From: Cacajao melanocephalus
Taxonomy: Eukaryota > Chordata > Mammalia > Primates > Pitheciidae
Length of the DNA stretch: 64,000 nt
Assembly: GCA_963573385.1 (NCBI GenBank)
Contig: CAUYLG010062924.1
Location: 1-64,000, forward strand
Direction: 5' to 3'
Of this stretch, positions 11,541 to 22,844 are shown in pieces. Below the pieces are notes generated by a model. It saw nothing but the letters and a program-made list of their open reading frames with translations, did not search any database and had not been told where the DNA came from. The translations under genes were made by a program, and so were the position numbers. Positions within the stretch are counted from its first letter, which is position 1, and every line of letters starts with the position of its first letter.

Positions 11541-12482
11541 GTTTTATTTTATTTTAAAAATAATTTTAGATTCAAAGGGTATATGTACAGGTTTGTTACA
11601 TGGATATGTTACATAATTATGAGGTTTGGGCTTCTAGTGTACCCATTACCCAAATAGTGAACATTGTACCCAATAAGTCTTTTTAAAATTTTTGTCTGTA
11701 TTTTTTTGAGACAGGGTCTCACTCTGTTGCCCAGGCTGGAGTGCAGTGGGGTGATCATGGCTCATTGCAGCCTTGACCTCCTGGGCTCAAATGATCCTTA
11801 GCTGGGACTACAGGCATGCACCACCAAGCTAATTTTTGTATTTGTTGTAGAGATGTGGTTTTACCATGTTGCTTAGGCTGGTCTCAAACTCTTGGGCTCA
11901 AGCAGGAGTTGAGTGCAAGCAGGCTCAATCTTCTTGCCTTGGCCTCCCAAAGTGCTAGGATTACAGATATGAGCCTCTGTGCCTACCCCAATAAGTAATT
12001 TTTAAAACCCTTATCCTCCTCCCATCCCTTCCCCTTTTGGAGTCCTCAATGTCTATTATATCCATCTTTATGTCTATGAGTTACTTATAAGTCAAAACAT
12101 GCAGTATTTGATTTTCTGTTTCCAAGTTATTTCACTTAGGATAATGGCCTTCAACTCTATCTGTGATGCTGCAAAGAACATGATTTCATTCTTTTTTATG
12201 GCTGCATAGTATTCCATTGTGTGTAGCCCATATTTTTTTAATCTAATCATCTGCTGATGGACAGTTAGGTTGATTCCATGACACTGCTGTTGTGAACAGT
12301 GCTGTGATAAACATGAGTGCAGGTATCTTTTTAATATAATAATTTCTTTTCCATTGGGTAGATGCCCAGTAGTGGGATTGCTGGGTCAAATGGTAATTCT
12401 ATTTTTGGTTATTTGAGAAATCTCCGTACAGTGTTCCATAGAGGTTGTGCTAATTTACTTTCCCACCAAGAATGTATAAAGC
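11541..12482 (-). mobile_element. L1 3' end, antisense, split by Alu
   Basis: Starts with the L1 3' UTR in reverse (TTTTAGATTCAAAGGGTATATGTACAGG, TTTGTTACATGGATATG) and continues after the Alu through ATTCCATTGTGTGTAG, TGCCCAGTAGTGGGATTGCTGGGTCAAATGG and CCCACCAAGAATG. Older primate L1 type. All frames are broken. Confidence 0.88.
11688..11989 (-). mobile_element. Alu (J-like), antisense
   Basis: Antisense Alu from GAGACAGGGTCTCACTCTGTTGC to GAGCCTCTGTGCCTACCC. It is flanked by CAATAAGTCTTTTTAAA (11671-11687) and AATAAGTAATTTTTAAAA (about 11990-12007), plausible target-site duplications that place it inside the L1. It is slightly rearranged near AGCAGGAGTTGAGTGCAAGC. Confidence 0.93.
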
Positions 12483-13390
12483 TTCTAGAGTTTAAAGCTC
12501 AAATGGATATGGGAGATGAGGTCTTGAGCCCTTGTGTGGCAGGAAATTGGAACAGAGATCCCTGAAAAAATCGGGGCATTGAAAAGCTACACCTTTGGAG
12601 AAATGGATTGATAGAAAAAAGCCCTCTCACTGGCAAAGATACTATAGTGAGATTTATGTGTCTTCTCTTGAGTTCTGAGTGGGGGATAAAATTTCCCCTT
12701 GAGAATGCATAACAATATTCATTCACAACACACTTTTTTTTTTGCACAAGTTTGAGATTCTAATTTATTCTACTTGCATGGTCTTGGGAGCCATTAAGCT
12801 GAAAAATGAATATGGCACTGGTTCCAGGCAAGTAATATCCTTGGAATGACCATAGAAGCAAATATAAAACTACCCTGGAGAGCTGAATAGACCCTTACCT
12901 CAGGCTGCTTGATATTTGTGCAGATAGAGCTCTACTAGAATTGAACTCAAAAACCAAAATTACAAAACACACAAGAAAACCATCTGCTATATCTAAGAGT
13001 CACTAGGCAAAAGAGACAGCAGGACTGGAGCCCCAAGAGCTTCCAGTAACAGAGCTATTAGTGGAGACCATGAAATGAGTATACTAAGAAAATCATCAAA
13101 GTTATAATAGAAGAAAGTGAAAATATGGGGAAAAAATAAAGCAGAAGAGCCAAAGGGAGCTTGAAATGAAAAATGCGGTAATTGAAATGAAAGCTCGGTG
13201 GGCAGAGTAAAGAGTGAATTGGCTACAGTGGTGAGAACAGGACTGAACAGAAATGCTTGCAATCAGTAGATGCTCTTAAATTTCTAGCAATCCCTCTTTG
13301 GGAAACATTGAGGTGTTAGTTTCTTGGGAGGTGAAGAGGGTTTAGAAGCATGTATATTCATTTTTAGGTCAGCAAATACACTAAAAAAAT
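12483..13390. other. Unassigned sequence
   Basis: No gene or repeat recognised. An 89-codon minus-strand frame at 12993-13262 shows no domain. Confidence 0.45.
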
Positions 13391-13880
13391 TAATAGACTT
13401 CATTTTTTAGAGCACTTTTAAGTTCACAGGAAAATTGAGGGAAATATACAGAGAGTTCCTATATACCTCCATCCCTACACAGGCACAACTTCTCCCACTA
13501 TGGACTTGTGGCACTAGAGTGGTACGTTTGTTACAATTGATGAACCTACATTCACACATTATTATCACTCAAAATCTACAGTTTACATTAGGGGTCACTG
13601 TTTATGTTGTACCTTATGTGGATTTTGAAAAATACATAATGATGTGTATCATTAGGGTATCCTACAGAATAGTTTTATTGCCCTAAAAATCCTCTGTGTT
13701 CTGTTCATTCATCCTTCTCCTCCCTTAACTCCTGGCAACCACTGATTTTTTTTACTCTCTTCATAGTTTTGCCATTTTCAAAATGTCATATTTTTGGAAT
13801 CATATAGCATGTAGCCTTTTCTGATTGGCTTCTTTCACTTAGAACTATTTAAGCTTCCCCCATGTCTTCCATAGCTTGAT
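13391..13880 (-). mobile_element. L1M fragment, antisense
   Basis: Follows the reverse complement of an old L1M 3' region: AAGTTCACAGGAAAATTGAGG, GTGGTACGTTTGTTACAATTGATGAACC, CAGAATAGTTTTATTGCCCTAAAAATCC and CCTGGCAACCACTGA. It ends at CTTGATAGCTC. Confidence 0.8.
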
Positions 13881-13996
13881 AGCTCTTTTATTTTATTTTA
13901 CTTTAAGTTCCAGGACATACGTGCAGAATGTGCCAGTTTGTTACATAAGTATACATGTGCCATGGTGGTTTGCTGCATCTATCTACCTATCGAAGG
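13881..13996 (-). mobile_element. Short primate L1 3' end, antisense
   Basis: TTATTTTACTTTAAGTTCCAGGACATACGTGCAGAATGTG through CATGTGCCATGGTGGTTTGCTGCATC is the reverse of the terminal L1 3' UTR. It joins directly to the older L1M piece, so it is a later, strongly 5'-truncated insertion. Confidence 0.85.
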
Positions 13997-15060
13997 TCCC
14001 TCAGACTCTTTGGTAGATCTTGTTCTAGTCTGTGCAATTTACATGGGAAAGGGGCACTTTCTGTTCTTCTATTTGCTGTACTCCTTTGTGGATTATTTCC
14101 AACAGAGGTCAGGTTTTTCTATTATTAAATATCTAAAGAACTTAGTGGGTGATATAAAGTCATAGAAACATTCTAAAGCCCAATTTATCAGCTAAGCAGA
14201 GTCAGCTAATGGAAGTCTCCATCCACTGGAGACTTTGATGCAGTGAGAAGGTGGTAGGTGGAGCTGAAAGAGGAAGAGGGTGAAATTTTCTTTGGCTTGA
14301 ACAGGGCTCACATACAATAGCGTAAGTGGTAAGACAGGTTTCCCAATGCAAAGTGTAATTGGTTCCTCTTTTATGTAACCAATAGAGCACCCCTCCTTTT
14401 CCTAGCTAGCTGGGACAGTGGGTTTAGCTAAGAAAGGATGAGGTTTCTGGATGGAGGGAGTAGGAAGAAAGTGAATTTTTCCTTTTTGGTGGTATAAATT
14501 TGCCGGAGAAAACTCTATAGACCTCACAGTGTTGTAGATCTGAGCAAGGTTGCCTGTGTTACCCTAAGCTTTTCTTACCTCACTCTCCTCCCTATTTCCT
14601 CCCCTTTTCCCATCTCACGTCCAGTTGTTTTCCTGGCAGTCTGTGTGCAGTGGTGGTGGCAAGTGGTGCTACTGTCTGGAGACATCTGCTGGACGTCTCA
14701 CCTTTGATGGATCTTCTTACCGTTGACTTCCACTGGTGACCTCTTGCCTTGCACACAGGTGTGCTGGTCACACACAGCTCAGGAGCCTTGCTGAAGTGGA
14801 TCGTGTTCATTACCTTAGAACCACCATCGCCCTTCAACATTCTCTTTATAGGAGATAGAAGAAACTAGTTTTATTTCTTCAAGGCAATATGGTTCCTGAA
14901 GTGATGCTGCTCTTAGGTGCTGGATAGATTGCTATAGCAATGTTTCCTTGTCTACCAGGAACAAAAGGTGGGGCACAGGATCCAGGAGAGGAGCTTAAGA
15001 AAACGTTGATATCTACCAGGTAAGGCTCTACAATGGAAGCATAGGATTTCAGGATTTTTA
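13997..15060. other. Unassigned sequence
   Basis: No gene or repeat recognised. 14590-14840 is open on the minus strand (82 codons) without domain features. Confidence 0.45.
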
Positions 15061-15170
15061 CAGTGACTGCTTTAAGTTCTCTCATTTTACTGATTAGAAA
15101 TGGAAGTAAATGGCTTAGTTGTTCAAAGTCACGGAGCTGGTGGCAGAGCCAGAAGGTCTTTTGATGGGAA
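15061..15170 (-). mobile_element. MIR fragment, antisense
   Basis: TCTCATTTTACTGATTAGAAATGG, then TTGTTCAAAGTCACGGAGCTGGTGGCAGAGCC, is the reverse of the MIR core (compare CATTTTACAGATGAGGAAAC...AAGGTCACACAGCTAG). Confidence 0.65.
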
Positions 15171-15390
15171 CTCCTTTGTTTTAATGATAGATCACGTATG
15201 ACGTGCCTCTTGAAACCCTAGATTCAAGGCTCCATGATGGCTGCCACAAAAATACCAGCTGTTCTGGGTGAGTTAAATAGAGAGGGGAGTTGGTAACTAC
15301 TTACCCAATATCTATTTTCCCTTCTTTATTATTAACAGGACTCCAGCTAAAAGATATGCATCCCCTAAGAAACTACATTTACCAGTTTGG

Positions 15391-15446
15391 TTTTTTTTTT
15401 GTTTTTTTTTTGTTTTTTGTTTTTTTTTGAGAGATGGGGTCACCGT
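15391..15446 (-). repeat. T-rich tract with an Alu remnant
   Basis: Long T runs broken by single G, then GAGAGATGGGGTCACCGTG, which looks like about 20 bases of an antisense Alu end. The rest of any Alu is missing. Confidence 0.5.
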
Positions 15447-15601
15447 GTGACACAATTCTGGGTAATGAGATGTAAGTGAGGTCACTGGGTGGAATTGCTG
15501 AGAAGGTTCCTTTACAGCAGGGAAGAGTCAGCTAATATGCCATTTCTCTTTAACCCTCTTCTTTTTGCCTAGAATTTGGATGACATATTAGAGGTAGAAC
15601 A

Positions 15602-15700
15602 GTCTTCCAGTCACCATTAAGCCAAGAGAATTGCACGAGTTTGGCTTGAACTTGAGCCAAAGCTCACGCAATTCTCTTGGTCTGATGGTGACTGGAAGAC
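15602..15700. repeat. Near-perfect inverted repeat, 45-bp arms, 8-nt loop
   Basis: The left arm (15602-15646, GTCTTCCAGTCACCAT...TTTGGCT) and right arm (15655-15700, AGCCAAAG...ATGGTGACTGGAAGAC) are reverse complements apart from five substitutions and one 1-nt indel. The loop is TGAACTTG. As RNA, two of the five mismatches become G:U pairs. It is not part of any repeat I recognise. Possible origins are a template-switch event or the remains of a DNA element; a transcript would fold like a small-RNA precursor. Confidence 0.9.
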
Positions 15701-17703
15701 AAAGTTGTACTCAGAGCTGCTGAACTAATATCAGCAACTGCCTACTTTCTGAGTTGATTAAGCTACTATAAATTGAGCTTTCTATTGTTTGTCAAACATA
15801 TTCCCCTGATAGAGCAAAAAAAAAAAAATGTGTACATATACCTTAGTTCCCTCCCAATAGCCTTTTACATTATTAAGTAGTATTACTTGTGTGAGTAAAC
15901 TGATTATTAGAGAGTGAGCTTGTTTACATTACCAGAGGATTTTTCCTATTACCAAAAGATTACAGGGATCACACAAAAGATCTTTCAATTGCATCTTTTT
16001 AAGTGTTTATTGATCATTTCATACTAACAGAGAAAAATCTACAAGTGGAGTTGTTTCATGCTATTGCTTATTAAGAATCAATCAGAAACCACAAGAAAAC
16101 AAATCTGAAAGTATAATGATCAAAAGAAGACTTTCATATTACTAGTTAATTTTTTTTTTAGAAACCAGGCAGAAAACTCAAATGTTATGTGCCCTGGTTC
16201 AATGCCAGACATCTGTCTACCCTAGTACAGTGGACTTGAATACATTTCTTTCTCACCATGTGTCATTCTTTCTATGAAACCTACTCCAAGAATTTTCTCC
16301 CCTTTTCTATTAAAAGCTCCTCTATCCCCCTGGACATCCAACTCGAAATTGCCATTGTCCTTTCTCCCCCCTCTGCAACATTCAATCAATTTTCAAATCT
16401 TAGGTGGGTTGGGAACATGGAGAAAAGGATCCAAAAATGGATTTATCCAGTTATTCTCTGCAACCTCAATCTCATATGCTCTTTGGTGTGACCACTCATT
16501 AGCTGCTTGCATAGGAAATATCAGTTTGTATGATGATGACATTTGAGGCTTATGTGATTGCTTTGATCTATTAGTTTTGGAGACCAAACACCCCAATTAC
16601 AGCCAACAGAACACTTTTAATTGGGACACAGAGGTAAAAGCACTTTCTGTTGCCATAGTTTCAGAGGCACATATGTGGTCAGCTGCCTAATGCTGGATTT
16701 ATTTTCAGACATAAGATATTATTGACAGTGAGCTCTGGTGACTCAGGGACATCTGCTGTTGTGGTAGGAGCAGAATGTGGCCCTGAAGCTCAGCTAAAAC
16801 CAGGTTCTCAGGCAGACCACATTCTGTAATGGTGCTGCTTTCAATGCATTTAGTTTTCTATCCTTAGGTTTACCTCTGAAGGGGAAATATTAATCTGCCC
16901 ACTCATAAGTACTTTGCCAATAGACTGTTGTTCTGAGTGGCAGGAAAAAAAAGAAAAAGAAAAAAAAAGGGCAGTGGGAACCTCTAAGCAAGTTAGTGAC
17001 TTCGGCTCTGGGATCTAGTTCCTACCGTTGGAGAATCTCATGGAAATGGCCAAGGGTATAAAGAAAGGAGAAATCTGCACAGGACATGAGAAATGTTTAT
17101 AGACATGTATGCCAGAAATCATAGCCTTTCTGCTAAAAATGGATCTAAAGAAGGACTGATTGGATTAATGACTTCTTTTATACTTAAAACCAGTGTGTCT
17201 GGGAGGTGAACAGGAGATATTTTGCCAGAATTCAGACACCTTTCCATTCTTAGGAATGCCAACTGGAGGCAAGAGTGGGCAGCAGCCAGGCAGAGAGGAA
17301 TGTCTGGATCTCGCAAAAAGCCCATTAAGTGTTCTGTGTCAGGGTGGTACCTACTCACAGACTGTACTTGGCACAGATGTTTCTGCCAGGCGAAGCATGG
17401 GGGCACTCCCCGGCTGACTCTTGGCTGCCACTCTGGCATGGCAAATAAATTTGTAAACACAGAGATTAAACTTCTGCAGTAGTGTCATATAGCTTCAGCT
17501 TCCTCCCTTGGGCTGCTGGATCTCTGCAATTCTGCAGTTAATTTAAACTGTTCTCTTTCCCCTTCATCAAAATTGCACAGGTCACATTCTTTAATGTTAT
17601 TAATAAATGAAAGTAGAAATAAAACTGCTACCACTTGAAAATGAAAAACAAAACAAATGCAGAACATTCACCTAAACAATTATCAGGTCAAGGAATAATT
17701 AAG
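15701..17703. other. Unassigned sequence
   Basis: No gene or repeat recognised. It includes an A-rich purine run (16945-16970) and an AAATAAA at about 17444 with no upstream coding frame. Short frames on both strands (86-113 codons at 17119-17482) overlap one another and show no domain. Confidence 0.45.
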
Positions 17704-17715
17704 AAGTATACTTGG

Positions 17716-17878
17716 ACTTTGGGAGGCCGAGGCAGGTGGGTTGTTTGAGACAAGGAGTTCGAGATCAGCCTGGCCAACGTGGTTGCTTGAATTCAGAAGG
17801 TGGAGGTTGCAGTGACCCGAGATCGTGCCACTGCACTCCAGCCTGGATGACAGAGCAAGACTCTGCTTTAGAAAAAAA
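17716..17878 (+). mobile_element. Alu with internal deletion
   Basis: Begins at CTTTGGGAGGCCGAGGC (first roughly 30 bases absent) and jumps from GGCCAACGTGG directly to TTGCTTGAATTCAGAAGGTGG, skipping about 110-120 bp around the linker. Flanks AAGTATACTTGGA and AAGTACACTTGGA look like target-site duplications. Confidence 0.9.
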
Positions 17879-17964
17879 AGTACACTTGGAGTCTAGCTAG
17901 ACAATAATGGCATCGAGGACGCTAGATATCCAGCATTATAGGATATGATCAAAATTGTACTTAG

Positions 17965-18276
<312 letters not shown>

Positions 18277-18339
18277 TGAATACCTTTATTTTTACACCAG
18301 GCATAAACTGCATACAAAAATTTAATTCCATAATTAGAA

Positions 18340-18670
18340 AAACAAATATGCTTAATGTAAAGCAAATAAAAATTATAGGAGAACTTAAAAAAATAAAAGT
18401 AATAGACCAGGTGCTAGCAATTCAAATCAAGAATTAAGAGAAAACATAAGCACACAACATGAGGAATTAGAAAGAGGATATAACAATAGATATTTAAGGG
18501 AAGGATAAAATTCTACTACATGATAACAAATTTGAAAATATCAAAGGAATAGATGATTTTCTGAGAGAATATAAATGATCATAATTGTTTCAAGAAGTAG
18601 AAAGTATGAATAACCCATTAACTAGGGAAGGAAATTTAAAAGTCTATGATATAGATACAAGCCTTCAGCT
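18340..18670 (+). mobile_element. L1M/HAL1-type ORF2 fragment, sense
   Basis: A-rich sense-strand text resembling mid-ORF2 of old L1: GAATTAGAAAGAGG, AATTCTACTACATGATAACAAATTTGAAAAT, GGAATAGATGATTTTCTGAG and CAAGAAGTAGAAAGTATGAATAACCC. All frames are broken. Confidence 0.6.
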
Positions 18671-19069
18671 CAGCGATTTGAGAGACATCTGGGTTTCAAA
18701 GAAGCCTTTAACAATGTTGTGTTACTAGAAATTCATGGATAATCTATTGTATACTTTCATTATTTGCTGGACATGTGCAGCCAAGTGCAACAGACAGTGT
18801 TTTCTTTTGTGTTAACTGTTCACTTATTCCCTTGTTTTCCATTTATTCCAAATTTCTGGTGGTGTGCTGGTTGCAAGATACCCCAGACACTCCAGGGATA
18901 GGATTGTGGAATAGGATCTCATGAGTAGGAGAAAATGATGCCACTCTGAAAAGCTGGCTTCTTTTTGATTGACAAAAGATCAACTCATCAAGCCTCTTGC
19001 CTCTACACAAAGACCGAATAATCAGATCTCAGTTCTTTAGGATTTTCAGTCATGCTTCATTGGAAGACG
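18671..19069. other. Unassigned sequence
   Basis: No gene or repeat recognised. Confidence 0.45.
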
Positions 19070-19080
19070 GTACAATGGGG

Positions 19081-19375
19081 GGCCGGATTGACATCTCATT
19101 CCTATAATCCCAGCATTTTGGAAGGCTGAGAGACAGGAGGATCACCTGAGCCCAGGAGTTTGAGAACAGGGTAACACAATGAGATCCTGTTTATACAAAA
19201 TAATAATAATAATAATAATTAGCTGGGTATGGTGGACCCAGCTACTAGGAGACTGAGATGGGAGGGCTGCTTGAGCCCAGAAGCTCGAGGTTACAAGAGG
19301 TTATGATTGTGCCATTGCACTGCAGCCTGGGCAACATAGCAAGACCCTGTCTCTATAAATAAATAAACAAATAAA
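19081..19375 (+). mobile_element. Alu (J-like) with internal (TAA)n
   Basis: Sense, diverged Alu with a (TAA)7 expansion in the A-rich linker (19199-19219) and an AAATAAATAAACAAATAAA tail. It is flanked by GTACAATGGGG (about 19070-19080) and GTACAATGGGGG (about 19377-19388), clear target-site duplications. Confidence 0.93.
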
Positions 19376-19387
19376 GTACAATGGGGG

Positions 19388-20784
19388 CAGTGGAGAGGGT
19401 GACTCAGGATATGATGTGAAAGCTCTGATTGGGCCTGGGCCCAGCTTCTTGGTCCTATAGGGGAGGGTTCCTTAATTCCTAGTCCTGCCTCCATCTCCTG
19501 CTGTGCACCATGAGCCAGGTCTGCCTGTCAGGCATTGCTGATGAAAGTCTCTGAGTCCTGCGATGTTTATACACCAACCCACGAACCCCACCTCACAGTG
19601 GAAGTGAAACTGGATAAACTCTTGGGTGCTTGGGTCCTGGAAAACTTAAAGAAAATTGAAAGTAAAGTCCTCTAGGTAACTAACGAAGGAGGAAAGAGGG
19701 AAACTTACAAGTAGTGTGATCCTTTAGCCTGAGAAGGAATAGGCCTGTGTGTAGTGATACTGAATGACAGGTGCTATAGTCTAGCCCCTTTCTCACCTGT
19801 TTCTTCAAGATCTTAAGCAAGTTGCTTGGTCTCTCTAAGTCTTGGTTTTATTTGCAAAACAAGAATCTCCTGTACCCTTCAACATCTGACATTCTCTGGT
19901 TTTTCCACAAGTTCTGAAGACAAGGACCTTTGCCTACTATTGACAGGCAAGAGTCGGTGCTCTGTTGTTACATAAAGGCATCTATTTTCCTCTCTGGTTG
20001 GTTCTTAGTTCTGGTCTCCTTTCCCTGCTGATGGATTTCTTGTCTCTCTCTGCTGGAATCCCCTTCCATTTATTCCTTCTTCAGTTCTTCCTTCTTTGTC
20101 TCCCGACTGACAAACAATGGAGAAACAGGCCTGTGGCAGGAATGAGAGCTGGCTGTGCCTGAAGGAGGCTCTGTTCAAATCACTGCAAAGTTCTTAAACT
20201 GCATGCCCGTGGAAGTATTGATTCTGATTTTATTTTCTCCTTTTGGTTAGGAATCTTGATGGAACTGCAGGTAGCCGCGATTACCACGGGCTGACTCCTA
20301 TTAAGTCCCAAATATGCTTTCCTGAAATTTCTACTCTGTCAATACTACCTAGTTTCAATGAAAAGAGAAAGGTTACAAATTTTATATATAAAAGTGGGTA
20401 TTGAAAAATTCCTCTGGTCAACTCCAGGTCAGCATCCAATTCACAGCACTTTATGAGAGTGATTCTTTCAGAGAAAGGTTTTTTTGTTTTCAGCCCACGA
20501 AGTGACTTTCGCAAGATACGGGGCCAGCTGGGATGACAGCGTGAAAACTCTTCTTTGTATGAAAAGCTGATTGGGGTGAGAAGAGGCAGCCAGGACTGTC
20601 TGTGTCTGGCTGGGTTTGGAGGGAGGAAGAGGCTGGTAGTGCTGTGGTCCATGGACACTCAGATGTGGACTGCCAGATGCCTGGAGGGAATCCACTGGCT
20701 GTTCCCTCCTCTGTTCTCTTTAAATGCAAGAAGACAACAAGCCTTCATGAAGTCCCTTGTAGCTAATGGTCATACAAACTTTAT
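19388..20784. other. Unassigned sequence, possible MIR trace
   Basis: 19800-19870 (TCTTAAGCAAGTTGCTTGGTCTCTCTAAGTCTTGG) resembles a decayed MIR core. The rest is unassigned. A 125-codon minus-strand frame at 20281-20658 lacks recognisable domains. Confidence 0.4.
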
Positions 20785-20864
20785 TTCATTTCATTCATCC
20801 AATAACTGTTGAGTATATATGACAAGCCAGGTGAAGGGGATACAGTGGTGATTCATCTGTGTCA
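20785..20864 (-). mobile_element. L2 3' end fragment, antisense
   Basis: CATTTCATTCATCCAATAACTGTTGAGTATATATGACAAGCCAGG then GGGGATACAGTGGTGA follows the reverse L2 terminus. It is interrupted by the adjacent L1. Confidence 0.6.
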
Positions 20865-20875
20865 GGAAGCTTGAT

Positions 20876-21089
20876 TAAAAAAATTTTTTTAAATTTTTTC
20901 CAAAAGTTATTGGGGTACGGGTAGTATTTGGTTGCATGAGTAAGTTCTTTTGTGGAGATTTGTGAGAACCTGGTGCACCTGTCACCCGAGCAGTATAAAC
21001 TACACCATATTTGTAGTTTTTTATCCCTCGACCCCCTCCCCTTCTTCCTCACAAGTCTCCAAAGTCCATTGTATCATCCTTATGCCTTT
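20876..21089 (-). mobile_element. L1 3' end, antisense, with duplicated flanks
   Basis: Begins with an A/T tail and AAAGTTATTGGGGTACGGG, followed by CACCTGTCACCCGAGCAGTATAAACTACACC and CCAAAGTCCATTGTATCATCC. AGGAAGCTTGA just before and AGGAAGCTTAA just after (near 21090-21100) are likely target-site duplications of a roughly 215-bp truncated insertion. Confidence 0.87.
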
Positions 21090-21099
21090 AGGAAGCTTA

Positions 21100-21758
21100 A
21101 TTTTTTACAACAAGCCTATGTTAAATATTATTATCTCTAAGACTTGGATTGTTTCCTTGTTGCAAAGCTTATAAAAACTTGACTTCTGGAGTAAGATGTG
21201 CTAGTCTGGGTCCTTCAAGAAGCAAACACCAGGATGAGTTAGGCATGCAAGAATTCATTGGGAAAGATGAATTTCCTGATGAAGGAAAATTGGAAGAGAG
21301 ACAGAGAAGACTGGGAGAGGCATCAGACTGTGCTGTAGGTTTGGCCCCTGAGAGAGAGAGAGAGAGAGATGGAAGGAAGCCATGCAGGCAGGAAAGCAAG
21401 CAGGCAGGAAGGAAAGAAAGAATGTGGGAAGAACTGCAGTATAGCTTTAAGGAGCTATGCTGATGGAGAGTCTGGAGCCAAATTTATTCATGAGAAGACT
21501 CTCGCAACTCCCCAGAAGAACACCCCTGCTGTGCTCAATCATCGGCACAGAGAAGCCCCTGGGACGTGTGGCTTTATGTGAAAGCAGCAGTGGATTTCAG
21601 AGTGCATCAGGGCTGTGGGCCAGTTACCCTCCTGGGCTGGAGGACCTGAAAGGCACTGTTACCATACCAATCCCTGTTTTGCTGAGGCAGGAGAATAGGG
21701 TTTGGAGGCAGAAACGTAAGTCTGATTCATGCTTATTTCCTAGAACTAAATTGAAAGG
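21100..21758. other. Unassigned, with GA-rich purine tract
   Basis: Contains (GA)n near 21350-21370 followed by AGGCAGGAAAGCAAGCAGGCAGGAAGG-type purine sequence. The wording around 21205-21260 hints at an old LTR, but I cannot name one. Short frames on both strands show no domain. Confidence 0.4.
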
Positions 21759-22365
21759 AAAACCCCAACTTTCCACGCCTCAGTAACAAAAAGGATGAGG
21801 CTACTCCCTTTGCAAACCACCCACTTTTCTGTGTGGCCGATGGAAAATTGAAAGTACCTTTGGTTGCTTTCCACAACCAGACTGGTTGCAGGCCAAGTCT
21901 TCCTGTGCATAGGAATGCAACTTTGTAACTTCATGTTAGCCTCTGATTGGTTGCTTTCTATAACCAATTAGACATTTGCGTAGGAGTGTAACCTTTGTAG
22001 CTTCACTTCAGCCTCTGATTGGTTGCAGAAAGGTTGCTTTCTGAAGTGGTGGCCTGCAATCAGTCTGATTGGTTGCAGAAAGCAATGAGACTGATTGCAG
22101 GCCAACACTTCATTTGCATGGGGTATACACCAGGTGGCCAGTGGGAAACATCTAGTGGGTATTTGGATCCCAGAAGATTCTGTAACTGGGGCCCTTGAGC
22201 TGCCACTCGGCCCGCTCCCACCCTGCGGAATGTACTTTCATTTTCAGTAAATCTCCGCTTTCCTTGCTTCATTCTTTCCTTGCCCTGTGGTGTATTTTTT
22301 CCAATTCTTTCTTCAAAATGCCAAGAACCTGGACAACTTGCAGTCAAGACCCTCTACTATTAACA
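21759..22365 (+). mobile_element. Solitary ERV LTR, sense
   Basis: The promoter side contains three CTGATTGGTTGC boxes (CCAAT-type) at 21942-21953, 22014-22025 and 22064-22075 within an imperfect roughly 72-bp repeat (AGGAATGCAACTTTGTAACTTCA versus AGGAGTGTAACCTTTGTAGCTTCA). The 3' side reads CAGTAAATCTCCGCTTTCC, GCCAAGAACCTGGACAACTTG and ends ACTATTAACA, a typical R/U5 and CA end. The 5' edge is approximate. No viral genes adjoin it. Confidence 0.7.
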
Positions 22366-22379
22366 TTGCCATTCACTAT

Positions 22380-22557
22380 CCAGGTGATGGTGGGCAAGTT
22401 AAGTAATTTCTCTTAGTCTCATTTTCTTCATCTTTAAGATAATTCATCTCTTAATTATGAAATTCAATGAAGGAATGAATGAGATAATGCATCTGAGAAA
22501 GCTGTGTCCAGTGCTTGGCAATAGTAAGCTCTCGATGTATGCTGATTATTACTAAGT
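22380..22557 (+). mobile_element. MIR
   Basis: GGGCAAGTTAAGTAATTTCTCTTAGTCTCATTTTCTTCATC, then GAATGAGATAATGCATCTGAGAAAGC, CCAGTGCTTGGCAATAGTAAGCTCTCGATG and GATTATTACT follow the 3' two-thirds of MIR. Confidence 0.82.
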
Positions 22558-22844
22558 TTTGTTATATCGATGGTTCAAGCTTTAATTTGTTCAAGTGAAA
22601 TGTTTCTTACACCTAAATATAGAAAACAGATTGGAGTAGAGCTTTCTAGTTGAAGGGCAATGGGAAGCTCTGTCCGCTGGGCCTCCCCTACGCTGCTACC
22701 CTAACCCTTGGGACATCTCTGAGGAAACCTGGGAACTGGAGAAACATGAGGTAGAATCACATCATACACACATTTAGTGCAGGTGTATTTTTGAATTTTT
22801 AGGTTGATGGATTATTTAAAATCAATAGTTTTATTTTATAATAA

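Noticed and set aside
21340..21420. GA-rich purine tract
   Set aside because: Simple-sequence tract with no unusual surroundings; purine runs of this size are common in primate DNA.
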